In this document: positions 35,528-44,023 of the stretch, in pieces
How positions within the stretch are numbered: the first letter of the stretch is position 1
Layout: each line of letters begins with the position of its first letter
Source of the DNA: DTBU01 sp964568845
Lineage (GTDB): Archaea; Thermoproteota; CALKCG01; B24
Assembly (NCBI GenBank): GCA_964568845.1
Contig: CAZMSC010000007.1
Span: 1 to 63,022 of the forward strand
Direction: 5' to 3'
DNA: 63,022 nt
Position numbers and translations under genes: made by a program
Notes under the pieces: model-generated
What the model saw: the letters and a program-made list of their open reading frames with translations, nothing else
What the model was told of the DNA's origin: nothing
Database searches by the model: none

Positions 35528-36223
35528 ATGAAAGCCGTCATTTTAGCTGGCGGGCAGGGTAAACGTTTAAGACCTTTAACAAACGATGTACCTAAGCCTC
35601 TGGTGGAGGTTGCTGGTAAACCTATTATAGTCTATCAGATTGAGTGGCTGAAGAAATACGGGATTAGGGAATTCATAGTGACTGTTGGGTATCTTAAGGA
35701 GAAGTTTATAGAATCTCTCGGCAGTGGTAGAAAGTATGGAGTACACATATCTTACGTCGTAGAGGAAGAACCCTTAGGCACGGGTGGTGGGCTTAAAAAT
35801 GCCGCAAGTCTTCTAGACAAGGAGGAGATATTCTACGTTGTCAACGGAGACGTGATAACAGATATAGACCCAACTAAACTCGCAGGTATGCTTGATGAAA
35901 ATCTAATAGGAGCCATAGCTACAGTACCTCTACCTTCACCATATGGAATAGTCTTCTCAGACAGTAAGGATTATGTCATCCTCTTCCAGGAGAAGCCCCT
36001 CATCCGCGAATACTGGATAAATGCAGGATTATACCTATTCAAACCTGAAGTGTTTAAGTATCTACCGGATAGAGGAGACTTGGAGAGGGAGCTGTTTCCA
36101 AAACTTGCAGATGCTAGGAAGCTTAAAACCGTAAAATACTACGATTTTACAATTTGGAGAAGTATAGATACCTATAAAGACCTAGAAGAAGCTGAGAAGA
36201 TGATTTCAAAGAGATTTGTATAG
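35528..36223 (+). CDS. Sugar-1-phosphate nucleotidyltransferase
   Basis: 231 residues with the NDP-sugar pyrophosphorylase fold. LAGGQGKRLRPLTNDVPKPLVEV is the nucleotide and metal-binding start (about residues 6-28), NGDVITDID near 105 is the metal Asp, and EKPLIREYWINAGLY near 153 the sugar site. It is shorter than bifunctional relatives, with no hexapeptide-repeat domain. The likely product is GDP-mannose or a dTDP/UDP-sugar; specificity is not readable. It starts at ATG 35528. Confidence 0.85.
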   Translation: MKAVILAGGQGKRLRPLTNDVPKPLVEVAGKPIIVYQIEWLKKYGIREFIVTVGYLKEKFIESLGSGRKYGVHISYVVEEEPLGTGGGLKNAASLLDKEEIFYVVNGDVITDIDPTKLAGMLDENLIGAIATVPLPSPYGIVFSDSKDYVILFQEKPLIREYWINAGLYLFKPEVFKYLPDRGDLERELFPKLADARKLKTVKYYDFTIWRSIDTYKDLEEAEKMISKRFV

Positions 36224-36494
36224 GGCTAATCTAAGATCGTAGCCGTCCACGTCGATAATAATCCATACTTTGTTCGACTACGATTTTGCTGAAGCCGACA
36301 GTTTCTTAGAACTTAATGTAATAATACGGTTCTAAAGACGAATTAAAGCTTCCAAGTCAGATGTTTAATTGTTTTTGTTTTAATTGATCACAATGGAATA
36401 AATCCTATGAGTCATTTTAAATATATTACCGCTAAATTTTGAAATTCTTTAAAATCTTTATAAGCTTAAATTGAGTATTTATTGATTGAAAAAA

Positions 36495-37154
36495 ATGGAA
36501 ATAAGAAAAATAGATTTTCGTTTGGGTAGCCAAAGCCTCGCTCTTGAGGTCCCTCCATTTTACTTAAACTTTGAAAAGAGAAGCTTCAGCTCTATTATGA
36601 CTAGAGGAGGGTCGCAATTTAAATGTAGGAGAGCCCTGTTTTACGTTTACATCTCTAGGGAGAATCAACTCTCCAAACTTTTGCTGATTAAAGCTTTACA
36701 TCCCTCCCTCTACATTCCACGCTCGCTTAAAGTAAATGAAGAAATAGGAAGAGAAGAGGTCAACGAATTCATAGACTCTGTAAAATACATTGAAAACAAG
36801 TGGAAGTACATTGACTCCGGTTTATGGAGGAGGAACTTCAACGGCTGCGGTGTCTACATGGTTTTAATAATAGGTGAGAACCGATGGACAGTACGTCCCA
36901 TCGTCTCTAAAGAGGGCTTAGAAGGATATGGTGTAGAAATACCAGTAGATGCTAAAAGAGATGAGGGCTTCTTAGAAGAGCTCACGGAAGATGAGAAGAA
37001 AGGTTTGGAAGTTCACAAGCATGTTCAGAATAGGCATTTCCACTTCACAGTATTCGGTATTGAAAGATTCATAGAGTTAGTTAAAGAATGGGATTATTAC
37101 TTCGCCAATAAAGAAGTATGGAAGCAGAGCGTGAGGATAACACACCTTGAATGA
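36495..37154 (+). CDS. Hypothetical protein, unrecognised family
   Basis: About 219 residues, soluble, mixed alpha/beta, with no recognised motif. A notable C-terminal stretch HKHVQNRHFHFTVFGIERF is His-rich. A TATA box CTTTATAA (36457-36464) puts transcription start near 36487, so a leaderless start at ATG 36495 or TTG 36486 fits. The gap before it (36224-36494) holds only a weak inverted repeat, TTAGAAC at 36306-36312 and GTTCTAA at 36329-36335. Confidence 0.5.
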   Translation: MEIRKIDFRLGSQSLALEVPPFYLNFEKRSFSSIMTRGGSQFKCRRALFYVYISRENQLSKLLLIKALHPSLYIPRSLKVNEEIGREEVNEFIDSVKYIENKWKYIDSGLWRRNFNGCGVYMVLIIGENRWTVRPIVSKEGLEGYGVEIPVDAKRDEGFLEELTEDEKKGLEVHKHVQNRHFHFTVFGIERFIELVKEWDYYFANKEVWKQSVRITHLE

Positions 37155-37234
37155 GTACGCTCTTAGATTATTTTTAATCTTCTGATACCGAGATGGATTT
37201 GTCAGCAGTTTTCTAAATATTAAGATGCGCTTAT

Positions 37235-37525
37235 TGTCTTTAGGGCCTCCTCAGGTTATGAACCAGATGAACGGTTGAAGAAGGTTTTAAAGGTCTTCAT
37301 AGACCTGGTTAACTTCTACATGAAATTCACGTAAAGCAAGGGATAATGTCTTATATGATACTTTTAAGAGAAACCTATAATAAGTATAAGACTAGCCTCA
37401 GATTAATATAGAGTTTTAAGGTACAGATGTGGATTTGAAGAAGACAGAGACATACCATATGGTTTAATATGCTTAAGATGAAGAAGGAAAGGGATTTAAC
37501 CGCGGTGGCAATAAACCTTTAAGAT
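37235..37525 (+). pseudogene. Relic of a TnpB (IS200/IS605 OrfB) gene
   Basis: The gap 37155-37563 contains translated fragments in shifted frames. An early piece resembles a TnpB N-terminal helix (GYEPDERLKKVLKVFIDL), followed by ARDNVLYDTFKRNL, and near 37420-37480 the zinc-ribbon tail YRCGFEEDRD that is the hallmark of TnpB, then ERDLTAVAINL. Frameshifts, stops and loss of the catalytic middle show it is dead. No left or right end was identified. Confidence 0.5.
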
Positions 37526-37563
37526 TTTACCGCGTATACTCTCCTTTGACAAAGTGGTCCTAT

Positions 37564-38847
37564 ATGGCTAAGATAGTTTTTATTGGTGCGGGAAGCGTCG
37601 TCTTCGCCAGCCGACTACTTACAGACATAGTTTACCATCAAGAGCTTAGGAATTCTACAGTAGCCCTCATGGATATTGACGCTGAGCGTCTTGAATTGAT
37701 AACTCAGTTTACACGTGTATTAGCTTCTAAATATGCACCTAACCTGAAGATCGAATCTACTCTAAACCGTAGAGAGGCTTTGAAAGACGCCGATTACGTG
37801 ATAATAATGATTCAAGTTGGAGGGCTTGAAGCCTTCGAATATGATATATACGTTCCGTTAAAATACGGTGTAAATCAGGAGGTTGGTGATACCATTGGCC
37901 CTGGGGGAGTTTTCCGAGGTCTTAGGACGATCCCAGTTCTACTAGACATATGCTATGATATGGAGGATTTATGTCCAGGTGCGCTTTTAATCAACTATGC
38001 TAATCCCATGGCGATCAACTGCTGGGCTATGAATAAGGCGTCGAAGATTAGAAACGTTGGGCTCTGTCACAGCGTTCAAGGAACGGCTATGCAGTTAGCG
38101 GATTATATAAACGTTCCATATGAAGACGTTTACTACTGGGTTGCTGGAATAAACCATCAAGCCTTCTTCCTAGAGTTTAAGTATAAAGGTAAAGATGCGT
38201 ATCCGCTTCTCTGGAAGGCTATGGAAAAGAAAGAAATCTATGAAAAGGATAGGGTTAGATTTGAGATGATGAAGTATCTAGGCTATTTTATAACGGAGTC
38301 GAGTCATCACCTAGGTGAATATGTGCCATATTTTAGAACTACTGAAGAGAGGCGTAAAATGTACTGTGAACCGAGGTGGTTTTACTTAGAGATATGTAAA
38401 GAAGCGTGGAAACCGCATTTTGAACATATAAAAAGGCAGGTACGGGGTGAAGTGTCAATAGAGCTTACAAGATCACACGAGTATGGTGTAGACATCATAT
38501 ACTCCATGGAGACTGGTAAGGCGTGTAGGGTAAATGGCAACGTTGGAAATAAATGGTTGATAACGAATCTTCCAAACGGCTGTTGCGTTGAAGTCCCATG
38601 TTTAGTCGATAGAGGGGGTCTACATCCATGTCATGTCGGAGACCTACCGCCTCAATGCGCCGCTTTAAACAGAACAAACATAAACGTTCAAGAGCTTGCT
38701 GTTAAAGCGGCTTTAGAGAGGGATAGGAATGCGGCTTTACAGGCGATAATGTTTGACCCATTAACATCAGCCATTTTAACGCCTAGGGAAATAGAGAAAA
38801 TGGTTGATGAAATGTTTAAAGTTGAAGCTAAATGGATTCCTTTTTAA
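37564..38847 (+). CDS. GH4-family glycosidase (alpha-galactosidase/alpha-glucosidase type)
   Basis: An NAD+- and Mn2+-dependent glycosidase using a redox elimination mechanism. The N-terminal VFIGAGSVVFASRLL binds NAD. INYANPMAINCW, GLCHSVQGT (Cys/His metal site) and VAGINHQAFFLEF are the GH4 motifs, with GGFR-like GGVFRGLRTIP. About 427 residues, cytoplasmic. ATG 37564 is preferred because it starts exactly at the Rossmann strand; TTG 37546 is an alternative. With GH51 and the sugar nucleotidyltransferase it forms a sugar-processing neighbourhood. Confidence 0.88.
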   Translation: MAKIVFIGAGSVVFASRLLTDIVYHQELRNSTVALMDIDAERLELITQFTRVLASKYAPNLKIESTLNRREALKDADYVIIMIQVGGLEAFEYDIYVPLKYGVNQEVGDTIGPGGVFRGLRTIPVLLDICYDMEDLCPGALLINYANPMAINCWAMNKASKIRNVGLCHSVQGTAMQLADYINVPYEDVYYWVAGINHQAFFLEFKYKGKDAYPLLWKAMEKKEIYEKDRVRFEMMKYLGYFITESSHHLGEYVPYFRTTEERRKMYCEPRWFYLEICKEAWKPHFEHIKRQVRGEVSIELTRSHEYGVDIIYSMETGKACRVNGNVGNKWLITNLPNGCCVEVPCLVDRGGLHPCHVGDLPPQCAALNRTNINVQELAVKAALERDRNAALQAIMFDPLTSAILTPREIEKMVDEMFKVEAKWIPF

Positions 38848-38961
38848 ATAAAATTTAATTGCCCTGATGGTTGAACAATAGTGTCTTCCATAAATCTTTC
38901 CCCCCATTTTTTTTTAAAGCGATCTAACTTTTACTGTAGAAGTTTAAATGCCTCCTTTCTT

Positions 38962-41313
38962 CTAGAAAAGTGTTCTCTGTCCTTTCTTCTCTACGGTTTT
39001 TCCAACAGCCTTTAAATCCCCCTCTCCATATCCAAAGACGCTGAGAATTCTAAGTATGGCTGGTATAATTTGATTCTCAATGTAATATCCGTAGTCAACA
39101 TCTTCCGGTTTGACGAGTTGGTACGGCTCAACTCTATCATAAAGCCTACCAGTGCCTTTGACTACAACAATACCGACTTTATCGCCAAGTCCTATATCCC
39201 AGCCCATATCTGCAAGCTTTTGAGCGGCTTTCACGTGGGCAGTTTTTACTTTGTAATCTTCCGCCGTCTTTGTCAGAGTTTTCCATATGATGAGTTCTGT
39301 AATGGAGACTTTACCCGCTTCAACTTCATTCAACATTTTTCTAGCCTCCTCCAAAGCCTGCTTTGCAGATCCAGTTTCAAGAATTACTCTGATGACTTCG
39401 CGCTGAATTTTCTTTGCGACTTCAGGCCAATCTCCTCTTACAGCTTCTAAACCAGTTATATCTATCCTACCATCTGTAAGTAGACCGGCATACCTCTTCT
39501 TAGCTTCCGTGAAAATTATCCGTCTGTAGACTGTTTCAGGCTTTATTTCCAACCCGAGTTTTTCAGAGACGTAATTTATGAGTTTTTCAATCTTCTCCCG
39601 GTCGTACTTGACGAATATAGAATCTGTATCTCCGTAGATTATGGGAAGCCCTATTTCCGTGGCATGATTCACGGTTTCCATAAGGACTTCCCTACCCCAA
39701 GCCGTGGTAGATTCAGCTATGGGCCGCCTATACCATCTTGCACCTATCCAACCGGCATAACCGTACATAGCGTTTGTAATAACCTTTATGGCCTTCTGTC
39801 TAGCGTCTAAAACCCTGTATTCGGCCGAATCTGGGCTTAAACCCTTAAGTCTTCTACTGATCTCTGCTCTAGCCTCCAATAGTCTTTTTAAAGCCTCTCT
39901 ATAGAAGCCGTCGGGTTTTTTAAGAAACTTATGTCCAACCTCAGGGGCTGTGTAAACGTCTTCAAGCCTTGCTTCGGCTTCAGGTTCTACATAGGTGTCT
40001 GGAGATACGTTGAATTTCATCATTATACTGGGATACATGGATCTAAAGTCTAGAACCGCTATATTCTCATGTAGCCCTGGCTTAGGCTCTAAAACTATTG
40101 CTCCGGCGTAAGACTGGTATGGCTTTTCAACACGTTTAGGTATTAGTTCGCTGAACTTTCTACTACACTTCATAAGATACGATTCAACTCTGAATCCAAC
40201 AGCCGCCGTACATACGTGATCCAAAGGTATGCAAACTAGGTTTGAAAGTTGACAACCATACTCAATAAATTCCCTGAAGCTCTCCATAATAACTCTACAC
40301 CTGTCTGATGCGTAGTCTAGTATTCTCCGCCTTCCATCGTGCGACGACCATAATTTTGATACGTCATACTCCTCTATGGGTTCGCCCTCCACTTTAACAC
40401 CTAGATAGGTGGCGAGGTTCTCCAAGGTCTTAATCTTTATATCTGCTATGTCTTCAGCGTAGTCGTAAAGGTCTAAAGCTATTCTACCAGCTACTGAAAT
40501 GTGGCCATAAAGGCTTCTATGGGGTTCAGACCCATCCCTACCAACTTTAAGTCTTAAGCCGTTAACTTCAGCCCTCCTAGATAGATAGTCCCAGTCCCTC
40601 GCATTTGTACCATAGCCTACTATAATGTCTGGATTGAACTTTTCGATTATATCCATAAACCTTTCGATCAAAGTCCTTTCCAACATATCCTCCGAGTTTA
40701 AAACCTCTGCATACCCTTCACTTGTTCTAAAAGCTAGACAGGCAATCTTATCTCTCTCAGGCTTAGGCGAACCTTTAGAAGGTAGTGGGATCATGTAGAA
40801 AGCTAAGACTCGGAAAGTCACACTTTTCTGATATTCGATAGCGGTTGGCGGCTTCAAAAGCCTGTACGCATCGTCCACTCTGATGTTCTCCTTATCCGTA
40901 GGCTCTACATCGACTGTATGCCATCCACATGGTTGAACGTCATAGTCTAAAAGATAATGCTGAGTATGTCTCAAATCGTCGTCGTAGGTTCCTCCACACC
41001 CCTCAAGTTTTGAAACAGCCTCAGCCGTAGAATCCACCTTATCTGGGTCCAAAACGTGGACTTTAAAAGCTTTAACTGGTTTTCCAAAAACTTTAGCTTC
41101 TTTCAATTCAAACCCTTTAACGTCTTTAATCGTTCTCAAACGCATTTCCAACAATTCAACGTTTTCAGCAACAGCGTAGAAATACGGCTTCAACGTATCA
41201 TCGAATAGGATGACGCGCTTCCCGTCGTCTGTTAAACCCCAAAGTCTAACCTCAGCCTCCCCTTCTCGAAAACGGCTGTCAACATCTAAAAGGTAGAACT
41301 TTAAACTTGTCAA
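38962..41313 (-). CDS. polB: Family B DNA polymerase with degenerate 3'-5' exonuclease
   Basis: A 783-residue replicative-type polymerase. Polymerase motifs are intact: A LDFRSMYPSIM (about 421-431), B KVITNAMYGYAG (510-521), C YGDTDS (560-565), with the RDGSEPHRSLYGHISVAGR segment of crenarchaeal/methanogen PolB. In the exonuclease domain, motif I reads LAFYMI (170-175), with Tyr and Ile where Asp and Glu are required. Motif II Asp is kept in ARDWDYL (Asp240), and motif III has YASDR, with Arg where Asp is expected. Proofreading is therefore probably lost. Last gene of a minus-strand operon. Confidence 0.92.
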   Translation of the reverse strand: MTSLKFYLLDVDSRFREGEAEVRLWGLTDDGKRVILFDDTLKPYFYAVAENVELLEMRLRTIKDVKGFELKEAKVFGKPVKAFKVHVLDPDKVDSTAEAVSKLEGCGGTYDDDLRHTQHYLLDYDVQPCGWHTVDVEPTDKENIRVDDAYRLLKPPTAIEYQKSVTFRVLAFYMIPLPSKGSPKPERDKIACLAFRTSEGYAEVLNSEDMLERTLIERFMDIIEKFNPDIIVGYGTNARDWDYLSRRAEVNGLRLKVGRDGSEPHRSLYGHISVAGRIALDLYDYAEDIADIKIKTLENLATYLGVKVEGEPIEEYDVSKLWSSHDGRRRILDYASDRCRVIMESFREFIEYGCQLSNLVCIPLDHVCTAAVGFRVESYLMKCSRKFSELIPKRVEKPYQSYAGAIVLEPKPGLHENIAVLDFRSMYPSIMMKFNVSPDTYVEPEAEARLEDVYTAPEVGHKFLKKPDGFYREALKRLLEARAEISRRLKGLSPDSAEYRVLDARQKAIKVITNAMYGYAGWIGARWYRRPIAESTTAWGREVLMETVNHATEIGLPIIYGDTDSIFVKYDREKIEKLINYVSEKLGLEIKPETVYRRIIFTEAKKRYAGLLTDGRIDITGLEAVRGDWPEVAKKIQREVIRVILETGSAKQALEEARKMLNEVEAGKVSITELIIWKTLTKTAEDYKVKTAHVKAAQKLADMGWDIGLGDKVGIVVVKGTGRLYDRVEPYQLVKPEDVDYGYYIENQIIPAILRILSVFGYGEGDLKAVGKTVEKKGQRTLF

Positions 41314-41365
41314 ACTTCCTCAAGTTATACATAAGCTACTTTCTTTTGATAAATTTTTCACAATA

Positions 41366-42031
41366 TCAACCTAGGAGGACTCTAATGTAATCAGCGGTCC
41401 CGGCACATGTATCAGCGGCTTTCTCCAAAAACTCTAAGAGGCTCTTCAAAGTCATAAGAACACCAGGTTTAAATTCCTCAGACCCCACAAGCATCTCCAT
41501 AATCGACACGTACTGTTCATCTATAACGTTTTCAAGCCTATCGACTTCAACAACATAACGCATAACTTCCTCACCTTTGCCGGTCAATTCTTCAATCGCT
41601 CTTAAAAGAGCTCTGGTACACAGGACAATATTGTCCACAAGGTTAAGGTAGCTTACCCAGACTTCCCTAGGCACAATTTTCTTTCCTCTTAAGAGAACTA
41701 GGAGGCTTCTAGCCGAATCCTTAACATGGTCAGCCATTAAATCCAATCCCTGAACCAAATGTGCGAAGTCTTCTCTAAATTTAGAGGGCTCCTCCTTAGC
41801 CAGCCCGATGAGGACTTTCCTCCTAAGCTCATCCACATCCACCTCCATGAGGAAAAGCCTTCCAATACTTTTCTCAGCTTCTGTAAAATCCCCATCTATA
41901 ATAGCCGTCAAACATCTTCTAAGCTCTACGACGGTTTCAACCGAGCTTTTCATCTGCTTATAAGCGATCTCGATGCTTCTGTTGCGTCTTCTCCTCGTCA
42001 ACCACTCTTTAAGTAAACCTTTCTCAGCCAT
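41366..42031 (-). CDS. DUF47/PhoU-like protein
   Basis: A 221-residue all-helical protein resembling DUF47, a PhoU-related family often linked to phosphate transport or its regulation. The two long four-helix repeats contain AHLVQGLDLMADHVKDSA near 86 and a conserved EVDRLENVIDEQY near 172. No phosphate transporter is adjacent. It follows the Zn/membrane gene without spacing and precedes polB by 52 bases. Confidence 0.75.
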   Translation of the reverse strand: MAEKGLLKEWLTRRRRNRSIEIAYKQMKSSVETVVELRRCLTAIIDGDFTEAEKSIGRLFLMEVDVDELRRKVLIGLAKEEPSKFREDFAHLVQGLDLMADHVKDSARSLLVLLRGKKIVPREVWVSYLNLVDNIVLCTRALLRAIEELTGKGEEVMRYVVEVDRLENVIDEQYVSIMEMLVGSEEFKPGVLMTLKSLLEFLEKAADTCAGTADYIRVLLG

Positions 42032-42460
42032 TTAAACACCTTTCGCTAACTTCTCCGAAGAATACAGTTTTAAATACTTTCTACCAGCTAATATTAAAAT
42101 CGCTATAAAAATGACTGTTAAAATTAAGGCGAAAATCAGCAGAATGCCGCCGTAAGGGCCTGCTGCAACACCTATAGGTATTGGCAGGAGTAATATTATA
42201 AAGCTTAAACCACTTAGCTCCTCGGATAAAATTGCTAGTATGATCGTGACAAGTATCCCTAGAAAAGCCAAGACGAAGCCTAAAACCATTATCTTAAAAC
42301 CAGCTCCGCATTTTAACTCTCCTTCAATAGGGCTTTTCTCTACGCATTTTATGCAAAATTCTAAGCTTGGGTTGAAACATGACGTGCATACTCTAGACCC
42401 GCAATTTTGACACACATACTTAGCATTACGGATGCCGCAGATCTCGCATTTGACGGTCAT
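42032..42460 (-). CDS. Zinc-finger membrane protein (B-box-like ribbon plus TM helices)
   Basis: 142 residues. The N-terminal zinc site CEICGIRNAKYVCQNCGSR (residues 5-23) continues with further Cys pairs to about residue 39 (CTSC, CIKC), then three membrane segments. The function is unknown. Its start overlaps the stop of the upstream DUF131 gene in an ATGA, so the two are coupled. Confidence 0.7.
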   Translation of the reverse strand: MTVKCEICGIRNAKYVCQNCGSRVCTSCFNPSLEFCIKCVEKSPIEGELKCGAGFKIMVLGFVLAFLGILVTIILAILSEELSGLSFIILLLPIPIGVAAGPYGGILLIFALILTVIFIAILILAGRKYLKLYSSEKLAKGV

Positions 42461-42708
42461 ATTAAAACACCTGATACGATGATTAAAACCAACGTTAAAA
42501 CAGTCATCAAAATCAGAAGAACCACTGAATACTTTACAAGGTCCTTATCTCCAAATACTATGGGAAATGGTCCTATTAAAACAGCTCCAGCCGTCTTCAC
42601 TTTACCCGTCTTCTTCGAGCATTTTAGAAACTCCAGTAGAAATCCTATAAAGATCAAGGCAACTCCAACCATAAATAAGGTCAAACCTACGGCCACTAAA
42701 CCATCCAT
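42457..42708 (-). CDS. DUF131 family small membrane protein
   Basis: 83 residues with two membrane segments. The AGAVLIGPFPIVFGDKD motif (about 40-56) is the hallmark of the archaeal DUF131/TIGR00304 family of unknown function. First gene of the operon leading to the Zn/membrane protein, PhoU-like protein and polB. Confidence 0.82.
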   Translation of the reverse strand: MDGLVAVGLTLFMVGVALIFIGFLLEFLKCSKKTGKVKTAGAVLIGPFPIVFGDKDLVKYSVVLLILMTVLTLVLIIVSGVLI

Positions 42709-43106
42709 CTCAAACTATTAATTTTCTAAACGAAAATTTAAAGCTAGCTACTATATGGGTTAACTTTGAACGTTGTTACATATTTAAACCCTGCTTCTAT
42801 GAATTTTGAAGCCTCTTTATGGATGAAGCTATTTTACAGTGGAATTGGTCGTTTTTATATTGGAATAGAAGCTTCTCTATCGTTATACACTATTATACTG
42901 TTTACGCTCTTATGACTCAGCAGCTCTTTTACATGCATTACGTCTTCAGTCTTATAATGCATCCGTCAACCGCTCATCTTACTACACCAGAAATTACTAC
43001 AGTAGTAATATTCACACATACTCTAGCGTAAACAGGCTGTGAAGAAGTAGACTAAACCAATTATGGGAGAATTAAGATTAAACGCAGGGAATACCTACCA
43101 ATAAAG
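42709..43106. other. 398-base gap, no convincing gene
   Basis: The region upstream of the DUF131 operon and downstream of nucS. On the plus strand a short frame around 42831-42925 (FYSGIGRFYIGIEASL) vaguely resembles a TM2-domain start but hits a stop after about 31 codons. At 42993-43009 there is a perfect inverted repeat, ATTACTAC and GTAGTAAT around a single A, which might be a stem or operator. A plus-strand ORF across 42819-43031 has an unnatural Tyr/Trp/His-rich composition and is not called. Confidence 0.4.
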
Positions 43107-43877
43107 CTAGCTTATGAAGTCCGAGATCTTAGACGTTTCACCCGTAGACTCTAGAATTTCAATACACTTCTTAACGCTGAGCCTCTTAAATTCTAATTTT
43201 AAACTATTCAATTTGCCGTAAGCTTCCTTCGTCAAGGAAGGCGCCACCAACACCCCTCTAACTTCCGAACCGCTGGACCTTAATTCTCGAACATAGTTTG
43301 AGAGCTGCTCAACTGCATCAACGCCCGCCCTATTCTTCTTAAACTCGACGATAACAATTCCTCCATTTAAATCTAAGCAAAGACAATCTACTAAACCGCT
43401 TCCAACTTTCTTCTCCTCTGAAATTACTCTAAGACCTTTTTCGACGATTTCAGGACGTTTAATAAACGCCTTCTTCATTATTTCTTCGCTCGTATAAAGC
43501 CTGAATGAAGCGTCATCCCTAAGACCGAGGGGTGCGAGAAACAATACTCTCTTAAAAGTCACTATAATTTTCTCCTCGGGACTCCTTCTATAGGCTTCTA
43601 CGATTAGGCTTCCACTTTTAATATACGCTCTGTACATGCTTCCGGGAGGTTGCCAGTTCACGGGCTCTAAACCGAAGGGTCTATGTATCACGAGAGCCCC
43701 ATCGCTTTTAATCACTACTGCTCTATCTCCATAGTCGAGCTCGGAGTGTCCTCTACCGAAGTAGTCGATCCTACATTCCCCTACCGCTATGATCGTTCTC
43801 CTATTACTAATCCCGAGTTTAAACGCCTCTAAACTCTCCTCTAAGTTGGGCTTCTCTATCACAATTCTGCTTGACAA
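43107..43877 (-). CDS. nucS: NucS/EndoMS mismatch-specific endonuclease
   Basis: 256 residues. The N-terminal DNA-binding half includes ECRIDYFGRGHSELDYGDR (about 34-52). The C-terminal RecB-like nuclease has GLVDCLCLDLNGGIVIVEFKKNRAG (seen about 160-184) with the Asp and the Glu-x-Lys catalytic set, then AVEQLSNYVREL. It cleaves both strands near mismatches in archaea. It is close to, but not in, the polB operon. Confidence 0.9.
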   Translation of the reverse strand: MSSRIVIEKPNLEESLEAFKLGISNRRTIIAVGECRIDYFGRGHSELDYGDRAVVIKSDGALVIHRPFGLEPVNWQPPGSMYRAYIKSGSLIVEAYRRSPEEKIIVTFKRVLFLAPLGLRDDASFRLYTSEEIMKKAFIKRPEIVEKGLRVISEEKKVGSGLVDCLCLDLNGGIVIVEFKKNRAGVDAVEQLSNYVRELRSSGSEVRGVLVAPSLTKEAYGKLNSLKLEFKRLSVKKCIEILESTGETSKISDFIS

Positions 43878-44023
43878 GTCCCTATCAATATAAACAATAC
43901 GTAACTTTTAAATACTGACCTTCAAGGTTAATATGACCTTGAGGACTATGGGTGAGTGTAAAATTAAGCGTTAAAACCGCTAATTCAAATCGTAGAAGCT
44001 TAAGTTTAAACGGATGTGATTTT

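Noticed and set aside
38962..41313. Intein in polB or rpoA
   Set aside because: Both proteins have normal family length and uninterrupted active-site motifs.
42819..43031. Plus-strand 70-codon ORF
   Set aside because: Unnatural Tyr/Trp/His/Thr-rich composition, no Shine-Dalgarno and no family; most likely chance.
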